Origin: Bordetella sp. BOR01
GTDB taxonomy: Bacteria > Pseudomonadota > Gammaproteobacteria > Burkholderiales > Burkholderiaceae_B
DNA length: 64,000 nucleotides
NCBI RefSeq assembly: GCF_019218885.1
Contig: NZ_JAHUWT010000003.1
Coordinates: 372,001-436,000 of the forward strand
Direction: 5' to 3'
Below, piece after piece: positions 9,256 to 17,432 of this stretch. Below the pieces are notes generated by a model. That model ran no database searches, was not told where the DNA came from, and saw nothing but the letters and a program-made list of their open reading frames with translations. Position 1 is the first letter of the stretch. Each line of letters starts with the position of its first letter. The position numbers and the translations under genes are program-made.

Positions 9256-10626
9256 TCAATTCGATTTCAATTCACGTGACAGATACTTGCCATGACCGGG
9301 CTTGCCGACGATCTTGCCGTCCTGCATGACCGTTTCCCCGCGCACGATGGTGCGTACCGGCCAGCCTTTCAGGCTCCAGCCGTCGTACAGGCTGTAGTCC
9401 GAGTACGACCCGAGCTCCTGCGCGTTCACGGTGCGCACCTTGTCCAGGTCCACCAACGTAAGGTCGGCATGGGCGCCCACTTGCAGCGACCCCTTGTCGG
9501 GGTCCAGGTTGAAGATCTGCGCGGGGCGGCGCGTCAGCAGGTCGGCAATGCGCGACAGCCCCAGGCGCCCTTTGTGGTAGCCCTCGGACAGCAGCACCGG
9601 CAGAATCGTGGCCGTGCCCGGGAAACCCTGCGATGCCAGCCACATCGGACGCTCTTTGGTCGATTTCTTGCGCGGCACGTGATCGGATGCCACCACGTCG
9701 ATGCTGCCGTCACGCAAGCCTTCCCACATGGCCTGCACGTCGTCGTCGGAACGAAACGGCGGGTTGGCCTTGCCCAGCGGCCCGATATCGGCGTTCTCGT
9801 CGTGCGTCAGGTAGTGCGGGCAGGTTTCCACATAGACGTGCTCGTAGCGCTGGCGCCACCGGCGCACTTCGTCCAGCGCCATGCGCGTGCTCAAGTGCGG
9901 AATATAAATACGGGCATTCAGGTGCTCGGCGAACATCATCGCGCGCACGCAGCTCTCGGCCTCTGTAAACGCCGGCTTGCAGGCCGACCAATCCTTCAGG
10001 GTGTCGCGTCCTTCGGCCTGCAGGCGTTTGCGCAACCGGTTGACGATCTCGATGTTCTCGGTGTGGCACACCACCTTCACATCGCCCAGCTTCGCCGCCT
10101 GCGCAAGCAGATCGTAGAAGTAGCCATCGTCGGTGCCGTCCAGCCCCAGGTAGCGGCCCTCTTCGCCCTTGAAATTCATGAAGTACTTGAACGAGGTCAC
10201 ACCGTACTTTTCCACGTACTCGGCCAGTTCGCGCACGTGCATCTCGTTGGCCACGCTGAAGTGAAAGCCGTAGTCGACATGGGCGCGCGTGCGCGCGTAT
10301 TCCTGCTCGCGGCGATAGACGTCGGTATAGCCTTCGTTATTCAGGAAATAGCCCAGCACCGTCGTGAAGCCGCCCTGCGCCGCATACACCGTCTCGGTTT
10401 CGTACTCGGTGATTTTCTCGCCGAAGCCAAAGTGGATATGCGCGTCGATCAGGCCCGCGAACACATGCAGGCCGTGCGCGGACATCTCGGGCGCCCCCGA
10501 CCCTACCGGGGTGCCGGGGGCCAGATGCGCGGCGATGCGACCGTCCTGGATCAGCAGGTCCAAAGGGCGTCCTTCATTCTGCGCGTCGACGACAGTGCCG
10601 CCGCGCAAGACGAAATCATGGGACAT
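9256..10626 (-). CDS. Dihydropyrimidinase/hydantoinase-type cyclic amide hydrolase
   Basis: A 456-residue amidohydrolase of the dihydropyrimidinase, hydantoinase and allantoinase group. All metal ligands of the binuclear zinc site can be found: His63 and His65 (DAHIHFG), a lysine for carbamylation at about 147 (TSFKYFMN), His188 (VVCHTEN), His244 (YIPHLST) and Asp315 (ASDHVP). The C-terminus has the usual WSLKGWPVRTIVRGE strand. Such enzymes open cyclic ureides or imides to carbamoyl or half-amide acids. Which ring is opened here is unknown. It starts five bases after the G3E GTPase gene, which may supply its metal. Confidence 0.88.
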   Translation of the reverse strand: MSHDFVLRGGTVVDAQNEGRPLDLLIQDGRIAAHLAPGTPVGSGAPEMSAHGLHVFAGLIDAHIHFGFGEKITEYETETVYAAQGGFTTVLGYFLNNEGYTDVYRREQEYARTRAHVDYGFHFSVANEMHVRELAEYVEKYGVTSFKYFMNFKGEEGRYLGLDGTDDGYFYDLLAQAAKLGDVKVVCHTENIEIVNRLRKRLQAEGRDTLKDWSACKPAFTEAESCVRAMMFAEHLNARIYIPHLSTRMALDEVRRWRQRYEHVYVETCPHYLTHDENADIGPLGKANPPFRSDDDVQAMWEGLRDGSIDVVASDHVPRKKSTKERPMWLASQGFPGTATILPVLLSEGYHKGRLGLSRIADLLTRRPAQIFNLDPDKGSLQVGAHADLTLVDLDKVRTVNAQELGSYSDYSLYDGWSLKGWPVRTIVRGETVMQDGKIVGKPGHGKYLSRELKSN

Positions 10627-10631
10627 CAGAG

Positions 10632-11732
10632 CTACTCCGAATGGGTGGGAACAAAACTGGAAAGTTCGGCCAGCGTGGCCGGAAGGAAACCGGGTTCATC
10701 GATCCGCAACGCCGCCAGGCTTTGTTCCAGCCAGGCGGGGTCCAGGTCCACCCCGATGCACACCAGGCGCGAACGGGGGTCGGGGTCGGGCCAGGTGTCG
10801 ACGGGGCCGGGCGGGTGAAAGACCTTGCCCACGGTTTGCATGAAAACGAATGGGCGTACGGGGTCCTGCATGCGCAGCAGCCCCTTGCCGCGCAGCAGGT
10901 TGTCGCCGTAGTGGTTCGACACCAGGTGCCACCAGGCCGCCAGGCCGGGCCATGGAATCAGATGATCGATGTAGAAACCCAAGGTGCTCACGCGTGAATG
11001 GAACAGCGAATGCGCGTGGCCGTCGCCGTGGGCATCGTGCGCATCGTGGGCGTGGTGGTCATGGCTATGCGGTTCGGCGCGGGTAGCGGCCATGGCGGCG
11101 TGCACGGCCTGCCTTTGCGGGCCGCCAGCCGCGGCCGTGAAGGTGGCATCGGCCGCATTGCCTGCCACCGACTCGCGCAGCACCGCGGTGGGGTTCATCG
11201 AGACGACGGCCTGCCGCAAGCGGCGCAGATCGTCCGGCGGCGCCAGGTCTGCCTTGGTGATCACGACACATTCGGCCGCGGCCAGTTGCCGTACGGATTC
11301 GGGCTGCGTGGCCAACTGCCGCAGGCCTTGCTGGCCATCGACGGTCACGATCACCTGGTTCAGCGCGATGCTGTCGGCCAGGATCTTGTCGCCCAGCAGC
11401 GAATGCAGGATGGGTAGCGGTTCGGCCAATCCGGTGGTTTCCACCACGATGCGCGACAGCGGGGTGCCGCGGGTCCGGGCGGTGGCGCATACGTCCAGCA
11501 GGGTTTCCCGCAGGGTGCCGCTCAAGGTGCAGCACAGGCACCCGGATTCCAGCAACATGACGTTGTCGGTAACCTGCGCCAGCACCAGTTGGTCGATGCC
11601 GATATCGCCGACTTCATTGACCACCACGGCCGTGCCCGCCGACAGCGGCGAACGCAGCCACGCGTTCAGCAACGTCGTCTTGCCGCTGCCCAGGTAACCC
11701 GTGAGCAGGTCGCAATCAACACGCACGGACAT
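10632..11732 (-). CDS. G3E-family (CobW/COG0523) GTPase, likely metal chaperone
   Basis: A 366-residue GTPase. From the ATG at 11732 (AAGAGGC eight bases upstream) it shows Walker A GYLGSGKTT at residues 12-20, the metal-binding CLCC at 65-68 (CXCC), ETTGLAEP for the Walker B region and ITKADL for base recognition. Around residues 220-245 is a histidine-rich run, SHDHHAHDAHDAHGDGHAH, followed by the CobW C-terminal domain. COG0523 proteins deliver zinc, cobalt or iron-type metals to client enzymes. Being first in an operon whose next gene is a zinc-type amidohydrolase makes that enzyme the obvious client; this is an inference. Confidence 0.87.
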   Translation of the reverse strand: MSVRVDCDLLTGYLGSGKTTLLNAWLRSPLSAGTAVVVNEVGDIGIDQLVLAQVTDNVMLLESGCLCCTLSGTLRETLLDVCATARTRGTPLSRIVVETTGLAEPLPILHSLLGDKILADSIALNQVIVTVDGQQGLRQLATQPESVRQLAAAECVVITKADLAPPDDLRRLRQAVVSMNPTAVLRESVAGNAADATFTAAAGGPQRQAVHAAMAATRAEPHSHDHHAHDAHDAHGDGHAHSLFHSRVSTLGFYIDHLIPWPGLAAWWHLVSNHYGDNLLRGKGLLRMQDPVRPFVFMQTVGKVFHPPGPVDTWPDPDPRSRLVCIGVDLDPAWLEQSLAALRIDEPGFLPATLAELSSFVPTHSE

Positions 11733-11784
11733 GCAGAAATGCCTCTTGAAGTAATGCCTGCCGGCCGCTTGCCTGCACAGCACG

Positions 11785-11814
11785 CGTATATCGACAAGCG
11801 AAATTCTATTTCAA
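11785..11814 (-). promoter_or_regulatory. Candidate sigma-70 promoter of the 11732-to-1 operon
   Basis: On the minus strand TTGAAA (11814-11809) is followed after 18 bases by TATACG (11790-11785). The transcription start would fall near 11778, about 45 bases before the G3E GTPase start. The spacing is one base longer than ideal and the -10 matches four of six positions. Confidence 0.4.
11800..11812. promoter_or_regulatory. Inverted repeat, candidate IclR operator
   Basis: GAAAT-TCT-ATTTC is a perfect 5-bp inverted repeat with a 3-bp centre. It overlaps the candidate -35 box of the leftward operon and stands about 155 bases from the divergent IclR gene. IclR-family sites often have a GAAA...TTTC core, so the IclR at 11968 is the natural candidate to bind. 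A wider pair, GTTACG at 11837-11842 and CGTAAC at 11868-11873, lies closer to the IclR gene. Confidence 0.4.
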
Positions 11815-11967
11815 CAAGCATAACTAATCATTTAACGTTACGCTAGAGAAAATTCGATATCGACATACGTAACAATGCAGCACATGCCTGGGCACTATGC
11901 CCGGTTCGGAGCCCGAATGCGTCAGAATCCCGTCTATCCCCTGTTGAATACCGGCCCGAACCGCCCC

Positions 11968-12798
11968 ATGACCGAAAAAAACCCCAATTCCGTGGAAGCC
12001 GTGAAGGTGGCCGTGCGCGTGCTCGACGAACTGGCGCTGCAGCAGCGGCCCATGGGCGTGACCGAGCTGGCAGACGCGCTGGGCGAGACCAAGCCCCGCA
12101 TCCACCGCCATCTTTCCACCCTGAAAGAAATGGGCCTGATAGAACAGGAACGCACCACCGACCGCTACCACCTGGGATGGCGCGTATTCCAGCTTGGCGA
12201 AGCGGCGGGCAACCAGTTCGACCTGCGCGCGCGGGCCGAGCCTTACATGGTGCGCATACGTGATGCGCTGAAAGAAACCGCGGTGCTGGCGGTACCCATC
12301 AACGGCACGCCCATGGTGATCGCCACGGTCGAGAACATCTACGGCCGCATCCTGATCACCGTGAAGCCGGGCAACCGGCCCCTGCCCCATTGCTCGGCAT
12401 TGGGGCGGCTGACGCTGGCATTCCAGCCCAAGCCCGTGATCGAGGCCCGCCTGGCCCAGTCATTGCAGCCCGAGACCAGCCTGTCGCTGACCGATCCGGC
12501 CCGCATCCGCCAGCGCCTGGACATGATCCGGCGCCAGTTCTACGAGGTCTCCGACGGCGAAATGATGATAGGCGTGAACACCATCGCCGTCCCCATCTTC
12601 CGCAATGGCGATCAGCTGGCGGGCGCGCTGGCCGTCGTGGGGTCGATCCAGAATATTCCGAACCCGCCCCGCCGGGTCCAGGTAGAGGTGCTGCAGCATT
12701 GCGCCGCCGAACTGTCCAGCCAGCTGAGCAGCGAAGCCTATGCCGACTGGCACCTGCGCGAAAGCGCGTCCGAGATCCTCAGCGGCCTGGCGCCGTAG
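11968..12798 (+). CDS. IclR-family transcriptional regulator
   Basis: About 276 residues from the ATG at 11968 (MTEKNPNSVEAVKVAVRVLDEL). The frame is open 93 bases further upstream to 11875, but that part reads like non-coding DNA; no strong ribosome site decides between them. The N-terminal winged helix-turn-helix reads PMGVTELADALGETKPRIHRHLSTLKEMGLI, and the C-terminal effector domain has the usual GNRPLPHCSALGRLTLAF and GVNTIAVPIFR. Divergent from the large leftward operon, it most likely controls that operon, as IclR members typically do with adjacent catabolic genes. The ligand is unknown. Confidence 0.9.
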   Translation: MTEKNPNSVEAVKVAVRVLDELALQQRPMGVTELADALGETKPRIHRHLSTLKEMGLIEQERTTDRYHLGWRVFQLGEAAGNQFDLRARAEPYMVRIRDALKETAVLAVPINGTPMVIATVENIYGRILITVKPGNRPLPHCSALGRLTLAFQPKPVIEARLAQSLQPETSLSLTDPARIRQRLDMIRRQFYEVSDGEMMIGVNTIAVPIFRNGDQLAGALAVVGSIQNIPNPPRRVQVEVLQHCAAELSSQLSSEAYADWHLRESASEILSGLAP

Positions 12799-12816
12799 CG
12801 GCGCATGCCGCGCCGC
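12798..12816 (+). terminator. Hairpin after the IclR gene
   Basis: GCGGCGC (12798-12804) pairs perfectly with GCGCCGC (12810-12816) around a 5-base loop, starting at the last base of the stop codon. There is no run of T after it, so it is only a possible terminator. Confidence 0.35.
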
Positions 12817-12836
12817 TGACCGCAAGGCATGAACAC

Positions 12837-12864
12837 TTGCCTGTACGCCGGCTCGGGTCATAAT
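12837..12864 (+). promoter_or_regulatory. Candidate promoter of the GntR gene at 12933
   Basis: TTGCCT (12837-12842) and CATAAT (12859-12864) are 16 bases apart, five of six matches in the -10. Transcription would start near 12871, about 60 bases before the ATG. Confidence 0.4.
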
Positions 12865-12932
12865 CGGCATATTCATGGCGAGCCAGAAGATGAAAGACCA
12901 TACGAAGCGATTCACGGCAAGGGCGGGGCTGC

Positions 12933-13601
12933 ATGCCTAGCGCGCGCGACCTGGTATACGGAGAACTGCGCCGGCGCTTGATGTCGGGCGCCTTCCTGCC
13001 CGGCGAGCGGCTGCGCGAAGAGCACATCGCCAGCGAACTGGCCGTCAGCCGCACGCCGGTGCGCGGCGCCATCGAACGGCTGGTCGAAGATGGCCTGGTC
13101 GCGCGCGAGGGACGGCGTGGCGCCGTGGTGCTGGGGTGGCTCGACCGCGACATCACCGAAGCCTTCGAATTGCGCCTGCTGCTCGAACCGTATGCGGCGC
13201 GCGCGGCCGCCAGCCGCGCCAGTGGCGAGCAGGTCGACGAGCTCGAGCAAATCAACGAACACATGCTGCGCGCGGTGCAGTCCGACGATGCCGACCACGT
13301 CGCGCAGGTCCAGCACTACAACAACCGCTTCCACCACGCACTGCTGGCGGCCGCGCAATCGGCGCGCGTACGCTCGCTGGTGGAAAACCTGCTGGACCTG
13401 CCGATCATCATCGGTTCGTTCTATTTCTACAGCCGCGACGACATGCTGCACAGTGTCGAACAGCATCGCCAGATCATCGCGGCCCTGCGCGCACGCGATC
13501 CCGATTTCGCCGAGACCGCGATGCGCTTTCACCTGGCGGCCACGCACCGCCTGTTTCGCAACCAGCGCAAGCCCAGCGCCGGCACCGGCCACTCTTGCTG
13601 A
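12933..13601 (+). CDS. GntR-family regulator with FCD domain
   Basis: A 222-residue protein. The N-terminal winged helix-turn-helix runs over residues 5-70, with LPGERLREEHIASELAVSRTPVRGAIERLVEDGLV, the FadR-type form. The helical C-terminal FCD domain contains RLLLEPYAARAAA, NNRFHHALLAAA and the late HRQIIAALRARD, which includes metal-ligand histidines of this family. FCD proteins sense carboxylic acids. It faces the convergent 2-hydroxyacid dehydrogenase gene (30 bases between their ends) and might regulate that operon together with the LysR at 17522, but it has no divergent partner of its own. Confidence 0.9.
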   Translation: MPSARDLVYGELRRRLMSGAFLPGERLREEHIASELAVSRTPVRGAIERLVEDGLVAREGRRGAVVLGWLDRDITEAFELRLLLEPYAARAAASRASGEQVDELEQINEHMLRAVQSDDADHVAQVQHYNNRFHHALLAAAQSARVRSLVENLLDLPIIIGSFYFYSRDDMLHSVEQHRQIIAALRARDPDFAETAMRFHLAATHRLFRNQRKPSAGTGHSC

Positions 13602-13631
13602 GCAGCCGCCTGTTGCGGGCCGCCCCCGCCC

Positions 13632-14696
13632 TCAGGCCGCCCGGGCCATGCGGGTGTCAGCCAGGCGCTGCAGCAAGCGCGGCCAGACCTCGGGGTTGAG
13701 CAATTGCGGCGGCCGCTCGCCGGCCAGCACGGCGGCAATCTGCCGGGCCGACCCCTCTGCAACCTTGCGGCGCCCCTCGTGCGTGACCCCGCCGGTATGG
13801 AACGCGACCACGACGTCCTCGCGGCGCAACAGCGGATGCGCCGGCGCGGGCGGTTCTACCTGCCACACATCGAGCCCGGCGCCGGCCAGGTGGCCGCTTT
13901 CCAGGGCCTGTTGCAGGGCGGTTTCATCGTGGATACCGCCGCGTGCGGTCGACAGGAACAAGCTGCCCGCTTTCATGCGCGCATAAGCCTCGGCGTCCAT
14001 CATGCCGCGCGTGGCGGCATCCAGCGGGCAATGCAGGCTGACCACATCGGCCTGTTGCAACAGATCAGCGAACTCGACCGGTTCGGCGCCACGCACACGG
14101 ATCTCGTCGGGCGCCAGCAGCGGATCGTAGGCAATGGACCGCATGCCAAAGCCCGCGGCAATGCGCGCGACGCGGCGGCCGATGGCCCCCAGGCCGACAA
14201 TGCCCAGCACGCGCCCTTCGATCTCGTTGCCCATGAGCGCCTCGCGGCTGGCCGCGGTGCCGTTGCGCAATGCGGCGCCAGATGCCGCCAGGCGCTTGAC
14301 CAGCGCCAGCAGCATGGCGAATGTCATCTCGGCCACCGACGCCGCATTGGCGCCCGCCTGGTTGACCACGGCCACGCCGGCGCGCGTGCACGCCGCCACA
14401 TCGATGGTATCGTAGCCGGCGCCGCCGGACGACACGCACAGCAGGCCGGGGCAGCGCGCCAGCAGTGCCTCATTGACCCGCCAGCAGCACGGCAGCTCAT
14501 CCTTGGCGGCCGACACATGATAGGCCTGGGCCCGCGCCAACCCGGCCCAGGTGGCCGGATCGCCGGCCGTGGCCGGCAGCACCGAAAGCGCCAGGCCCGG
14601 CGCTTGGACGATGACCTCGTCGAATACCGGGTTTGTCCACAGATCCAGGCGCACGACCTGCAACGGCGCCAGGGGCTGTTCCGGCATTGCTGTCAT
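13632..14696 (-). CDS. D-isomer-specific 2-hydroxyacid dehydrogenase
   Basis: A 354-residue NAD-dependent enzyme. The ATG at 14696 overlaps the stop of the upstream aldolase gene (ATGA); a longer open frame exists but lies entirely inside that gene. The Rossmann motif is GIVGLGAIGRRVARIAAGFG, followed by the acidic end YDPLL. The catalytic residues appear as Arg in STARGGIHDE, Glu in WQVEPP and His in AFHTGGVT. The family reduces 2-oxo acids or oxidises D-2-hydroxyacids, which suits a 2-oxo acid product from the RraA-type aldolase before it. The exact substrate is not given by the sequence. Confidence 0.9.
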   Translation of the reverse strand: MTAMPEQPLAPLQVVRLDLWTNPVFDEVIVQAPGLALSVLPATAGDPATWAGLARAQAYHVSAAKDELPCCWRVNEALLARCPGLLCVSSGGAGYDTIDVAACTRAGVAVVNQAGANAASVAEMTFAMLLALVKRLAASGAALRNGTAASREALMGNEIEGRVLGIVGLGAIGRRVARIAAGFGMRSIAYDPLLAPDEIRVRGAEPVEFADLLQQADVVSLHCPLDAATRGMMDAEAYARMKAGSLFLSTARGGIHDETALQQALESGHLAGAGLDVWQVEPPAPAHPLLRREDVVVAFHTGGVTHEGRRKVAEGSARQIAAVLAGERPPQLLNPEVWPRLLQRLADTRMARAA

Positions 14697-15373
14697 GCCT
14701 GCCCCGGCAGGGTGCAGCCTTGCGCGCGCAAGCGGGCGTCGATCCACGAGGTATCGAGCTTGCCGGCGGCGATCTGCGCCAGCGTCTGCTCTTCGGCCGC
14801 GTGCTTGGCAGAGGCCTGCCGGTACAGTTCTTCGGCCTGTTCGTAGGGCACGCACAGCAGCCCGTCTTCATCGCCCAGGATCAAGTCGCCGGGCGCGATC
14901 GACATGCCGTCGAGCGCAACCGTGCAATTGATCTCGCCCGGGCCGTCCTTGTAAGGCCCGCGGTGCGTGATGCCGGCCGCGTAGACCGGAAAGGCATTGC
15001 GGCGGATGGTGCCCGAATCGCGAATGGCACCGTTGATGACGATACCGGCAATGCCCCGCGAAGCCGCGTACGAGGTCATGATTTCGCCAATGATGGCGTT
15101 GCTCAGGTCGCCGCCCGCATCCACCACGATCACATCGCCGGGCTGGGCCAGGTTCAGCGCCTTGTGCACCATCAGGTTGTCGCCAGGACGCGTACGCACC
15201 GTCAGCGCGGGCCCCGCCAGCAGCGTGCCGTCATGCATGGGGCGCAGCCGCGCACCGCCCGCCGTCATGCGCGACATGCAGTCGCTGATGTTGGCCACCG
15301 GAATGCGGCGGAACTGCTCGATCAGTTCGGCGCTGACAGTACGTTGGCGGGCGTGGATCTCGAAGCCGATCAT
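14693..15373 (-). CDS. RraA-family aldolase/demethylmenaquinone-methyltransferase-like protein
   Basis: A 226-residue protein of the RraA fold. It has the diagnostic block GDVIVVDAGGDLSNAIIGEIMTSYA and GIVINGAIRDSGTIR, which carries the Arg-Asp pair used for metal and pyruvate-enolate binding in the class II aldolases LigK/ProA (4-hydroxy-4-methyl-2-oxoglutarate and 4-carboxy-4-hydroxy-2-oxoadipate aldolase). The tail extends beyond RraA itself, as in the aldolases. AGGAAC before the ATG at 15373 supports the start. Placed after a Bug receptor and before a 2-hydroxyacid dehydrogenase, an aldolase role is more likely than RNase E inhibition. A second RraA-type gene is at 49911. Confidence 0.85.
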   Translation of the reverse strand: MIGFEIHARQRTVSAELIEQFRRIPVANISDCMSRMTAGGARLRPMHDGTLLAGPALTVRTRPGDNLMVHKALNLAQPGDVIVVDAGGDLSNAIIGEIMTSYAASRGIAGIVINGAIRDSGTIRRNAFPVYAAGITHRGPYKDGPGEINCTVALDGMSIAPGDLILGDEDGLLCVPYEQAEELYRQASAKHAAEEQTLAQIAAGKLDTSWIDARLRAQGCTLPGQA

Positions 15374-15403
15374 GGTGATGTTCCTATAGAGGGAAAAAGA
15401 AAG

Positions 15404-16372
15404 TCATTGTCGTGGAATTCCGGCTTCTTGCACGACCTTGCCGAACACGTCGTGGTCGGCGCGATGACGCTTGCCCAGGTCCTGCGGTGTGCCTTTCATG
15501 ACGTTATAGCCCGCCTGCTGCAACTTCTGCACCAGCTCGGGTTTTTCCAGGGCCTGGTTGACCGCCGAATTCAGGGTGGCGATGACATCGTCGGGGGTCT
15601 GGCCCGGCGCCATCAAGCCCCACCAGATCGTCTGGTTGATCGTCTTGAAGCCGCTTTCCACAAACGTGGGCACGTCCGGCAGGGCCGGCGAACGCTCTTC
15701 GGCCACTACCGCCAGGGCACGTACCTTGCCGCTGCGGATCTGCGGCAGCAGCGAGGCGACCGAGCCGGTATACAGGTCGATGCGGCCGCTCATCAAATCG
15801 GGAAAGGCTTGCGACCAGCCGCGATACGGCACATGCATCAGTTCCATGCCGGCGGCCTTGCGCCACAGGTGGCCGATCAGGTCGCCGCTGCCCCCGATGC
15901 CGGGAATGCCCAGCGATACCTGTCCGGGCTTGGCCTGCGCGGCGCGCACGACATCGTCCAGGGTCTTGAAGGAAGAATCCGGCAGCACGACGAACACGCT
16001 GGGCGAGGAAGCCACCAGCCCTACCGGCGTGAAGTCCTTGAAGGTGTCGTAGCTCAGCTTGTTGTACAGCCAGGGATTGAGCACGATGTTGTCGGTCTGG
16101 GCCATGACCAGCGTGTGCCCATCGGGCCGCGCCCGCGCGGTGGCGTCCAGCGCCAGGTTGCCGCCCGCGCCGGGCTTGTTCTCGACGACGATGTTCCAGC
16201 CGGTATCCTGCCCGATGGCCGTGGCCATCATGCGCGTGAGCGTATCGGTGCCGCCGCCGGGCGGGAACGGCGATATGAAGGTAATGGGCGCATTGCCCAG
16301 GTCAGCCGCGCCGGCAGCCGCCGAGCACGATGCCAGCATGGCGGCCGCCATGATGCGCTTCAGGATTTGCAT
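15404..16372 (-). CDS. Tripartite tricarboxylate transporter receptor (Bug family)
   Basis: A 322-residue periplasmic receptor. The ATG at 16372 has GAGGA six bases upstream; the longer frame from a GTG at 16384 would swallow it. The signal peptide is followed by ITFISPFPPGGGTDTLTRMMA, the Bug signature that binds the carboxylate, then the second-loop element LALDATARARPDGHTLVMAQ and the conserved YRGWSQAFPDLMSGRIDLYTG. Its neighbours are an aldolase (30 bases downstream) and an NAD oxidoreductase upstream, so the ligand is probably a di- or tricarboxylate. No TctA/TctB membrane genes are nearby. Confidence 0.93.
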   Translation of the reverse strand: MQILKRIMAAAMLASCSAAAGAADLGNAPITFISPFPPGGGTDTLTRMMATAIGQDTGWNIVVENKPGAGGNLALDATARARPDGHTLVMAQTDNIVLNPWLYNKLSYDTFKDFTPVGLVASSPSVFVVLPDSSFKTLDDVVRAAQAKPGQVSLGIPGIGGSGDLIGHLWRKAAGMELMHVPYRGWSQAFPDLMSGRIDLYTGSVASLLPQIRSGKVRALAVVAEERSPALPDVPTFVESGFKTINQTIWWGLMAPGQTPDDVIATLNSAVNQALEKPELVQKLQQAGYNVMKGTPQDLGKRHRADHDVFGKVVQEAGIPRQ

Positions 16373-16441
16373 AGTCTTCCTCACCTGTTGTGATTGTGTG
16401 TCGAGCGTGCCGCGACGCCCATTGCGGCGACGCGGCGGAAT

Positions 16442-17326
16442 TCAGGATTGCCGCGCCAGCGGCGTCAGCCAGGCCAGCCGCGCGGAAACCGTGTCGGGCA
16501 CCTCGAGCGGCGCCCCGCCGGTCGCCGCGCGCGCCGTCTCGATACCATCGGCAGTACGCGCGAACAGGCGCTCTACCCCATCGAGCACCAGCGGTTGCAG
16601 CCCGGCCTGCACCAATTGCTCGCGTGCCTCGCGCACCTCGGCCAGCCGGCGCGGTGCATGCAGCACGTGCGAGCGCACGAAAGAGTCCAGGAAGGTCGTC
16701 AGCGGGGTGCGGTCCATGTCACCCAGCACGTCGTACAGCGCACTGCGCAGGCCCAACTGCTCGGCCGCCACCAGGCACTCGACAGCCAGGCTTTCCATGC
16801 CCTTGGTCAGGATGCTGCGCAGCAGCTTGAGCTGCACCGCGTCGCCCGCCTGCCCGGCGATGGCCTGGGCAGGAATACCGCAGCCTTGCGCAAACTCGAC
16901 GACGGCCGGCGCGGCCGTGCCGGCACACAGCAGCGGCGTACGGGCACCCAGCAAGGCAATGGCCCCCATGATGGCGACATCGGCGAACGGCACGCCATGG
17001 TTGTCCGCCACCTCGGCCGCGGCGCGCATGTCGGCCGCGCTGGCGGTGGTGAAGTCGACATACCACGCATCGCCGCGCATATGGGGGATGGCCTGTTCGG
17101 CGACAGCACGGGCGGCATGGCCGTACACCGCGGACACCACCAGGTCTGCCTCGGCCAGCCACGACCCCGGCGTGGTATGCAAGGTTGCACCGTAGGCATG
17201 CGCCTGGGCACGCATGGCCCCGTCCTGGCGCAGTTCACAGACAGCAGGCACGGAATACCCGGCGGCCAGCCAGGCTTGCGCGTAGCAGTGCCCGACTTCG
17301 CCACAGCCGATAAGAACGATCTTCAT
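16442..17326 (-). CDS. NAD(P)-dependent oxidoreductase of the 6-phosphogluconate/3-hydroxyisobutyrate dehydrogenase type
   Basis: A 294-residue protein beginning MKIVLIGCGEVGHCYAQ, with the Rossmann motif G-x-G-x-x-G at residues 7-12 and the WYVDFTTASAADMRAAA stretch where the substrate-binding motif of hydroxyisobutyrate dehydrogenases lies. The C-terminal half has the helical DUF1932-like domain with KLLRSILTKGMESLAVECL, in which Lys corresponds to the catalytic lysine. It is first in the operon with the Bug receptor, RraA-type aldolase and 2-hydroxyacid dehydrogenase. The ribosome site before the ATG is weak. Substrate unknown. Confidence 0.82.
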   Translation of the reverse strand: MKIVLIGCGEVGHCYAQAWLAAGYSVPAVCELRQDGAMRAQAHAYGATLHTTPGSWLAEADLVVSAVYGHAARAVAEQAIPHMRGDAWYVDFTTASAADMRAAAEVADNHGVPFADVAIMGAIALLGARTPLLCAGTAAPAVVEFAQGCGIPAQAIAGQAGDAVQLKLLRSILTKGMESLAVECLVAAEQLGLRSALYDVLGDMDRTPLTTFLDSFVRSHVLHAPRRLAEVREAREQLVQAGLQPLVLDGVERLFARTADGIETARAATGGAPLEVPDTVSARLAWLTPLARQS

Positions 17327-17332
17327 GGGAAT

Positions 17333-17432
17333 AAATACATTAAAAGTACAATTTTATACCTATAAGTTAAGCGCCTACCTGATACATAGGGAAAATCCTA
17401 GCCGATAAATACATAATTAGTACATTATCGGC
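17333..17432. promoter_or_regulatory. Two LysR-type boxes in the divergent region
   Basis: An 18-base element starting AAATACAT and ending AGTACA occurs at 17333-17350 and again at 17407-17424, 15 of 18 bases identical and 74 bases apart (about seven helical turns). Each contains TAC-N7-GTA, which fits the T-N11-A rule of LysR sites. The second copy lies inside a perfect 8-bp hairpin, GCCGATAA (17401-17408) with TTATCGGC (17425-17432). The region separates the leftward operon from the LysR gene at 17522 and is far richer in A and T than its surroundings. Confidence 0.5.
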
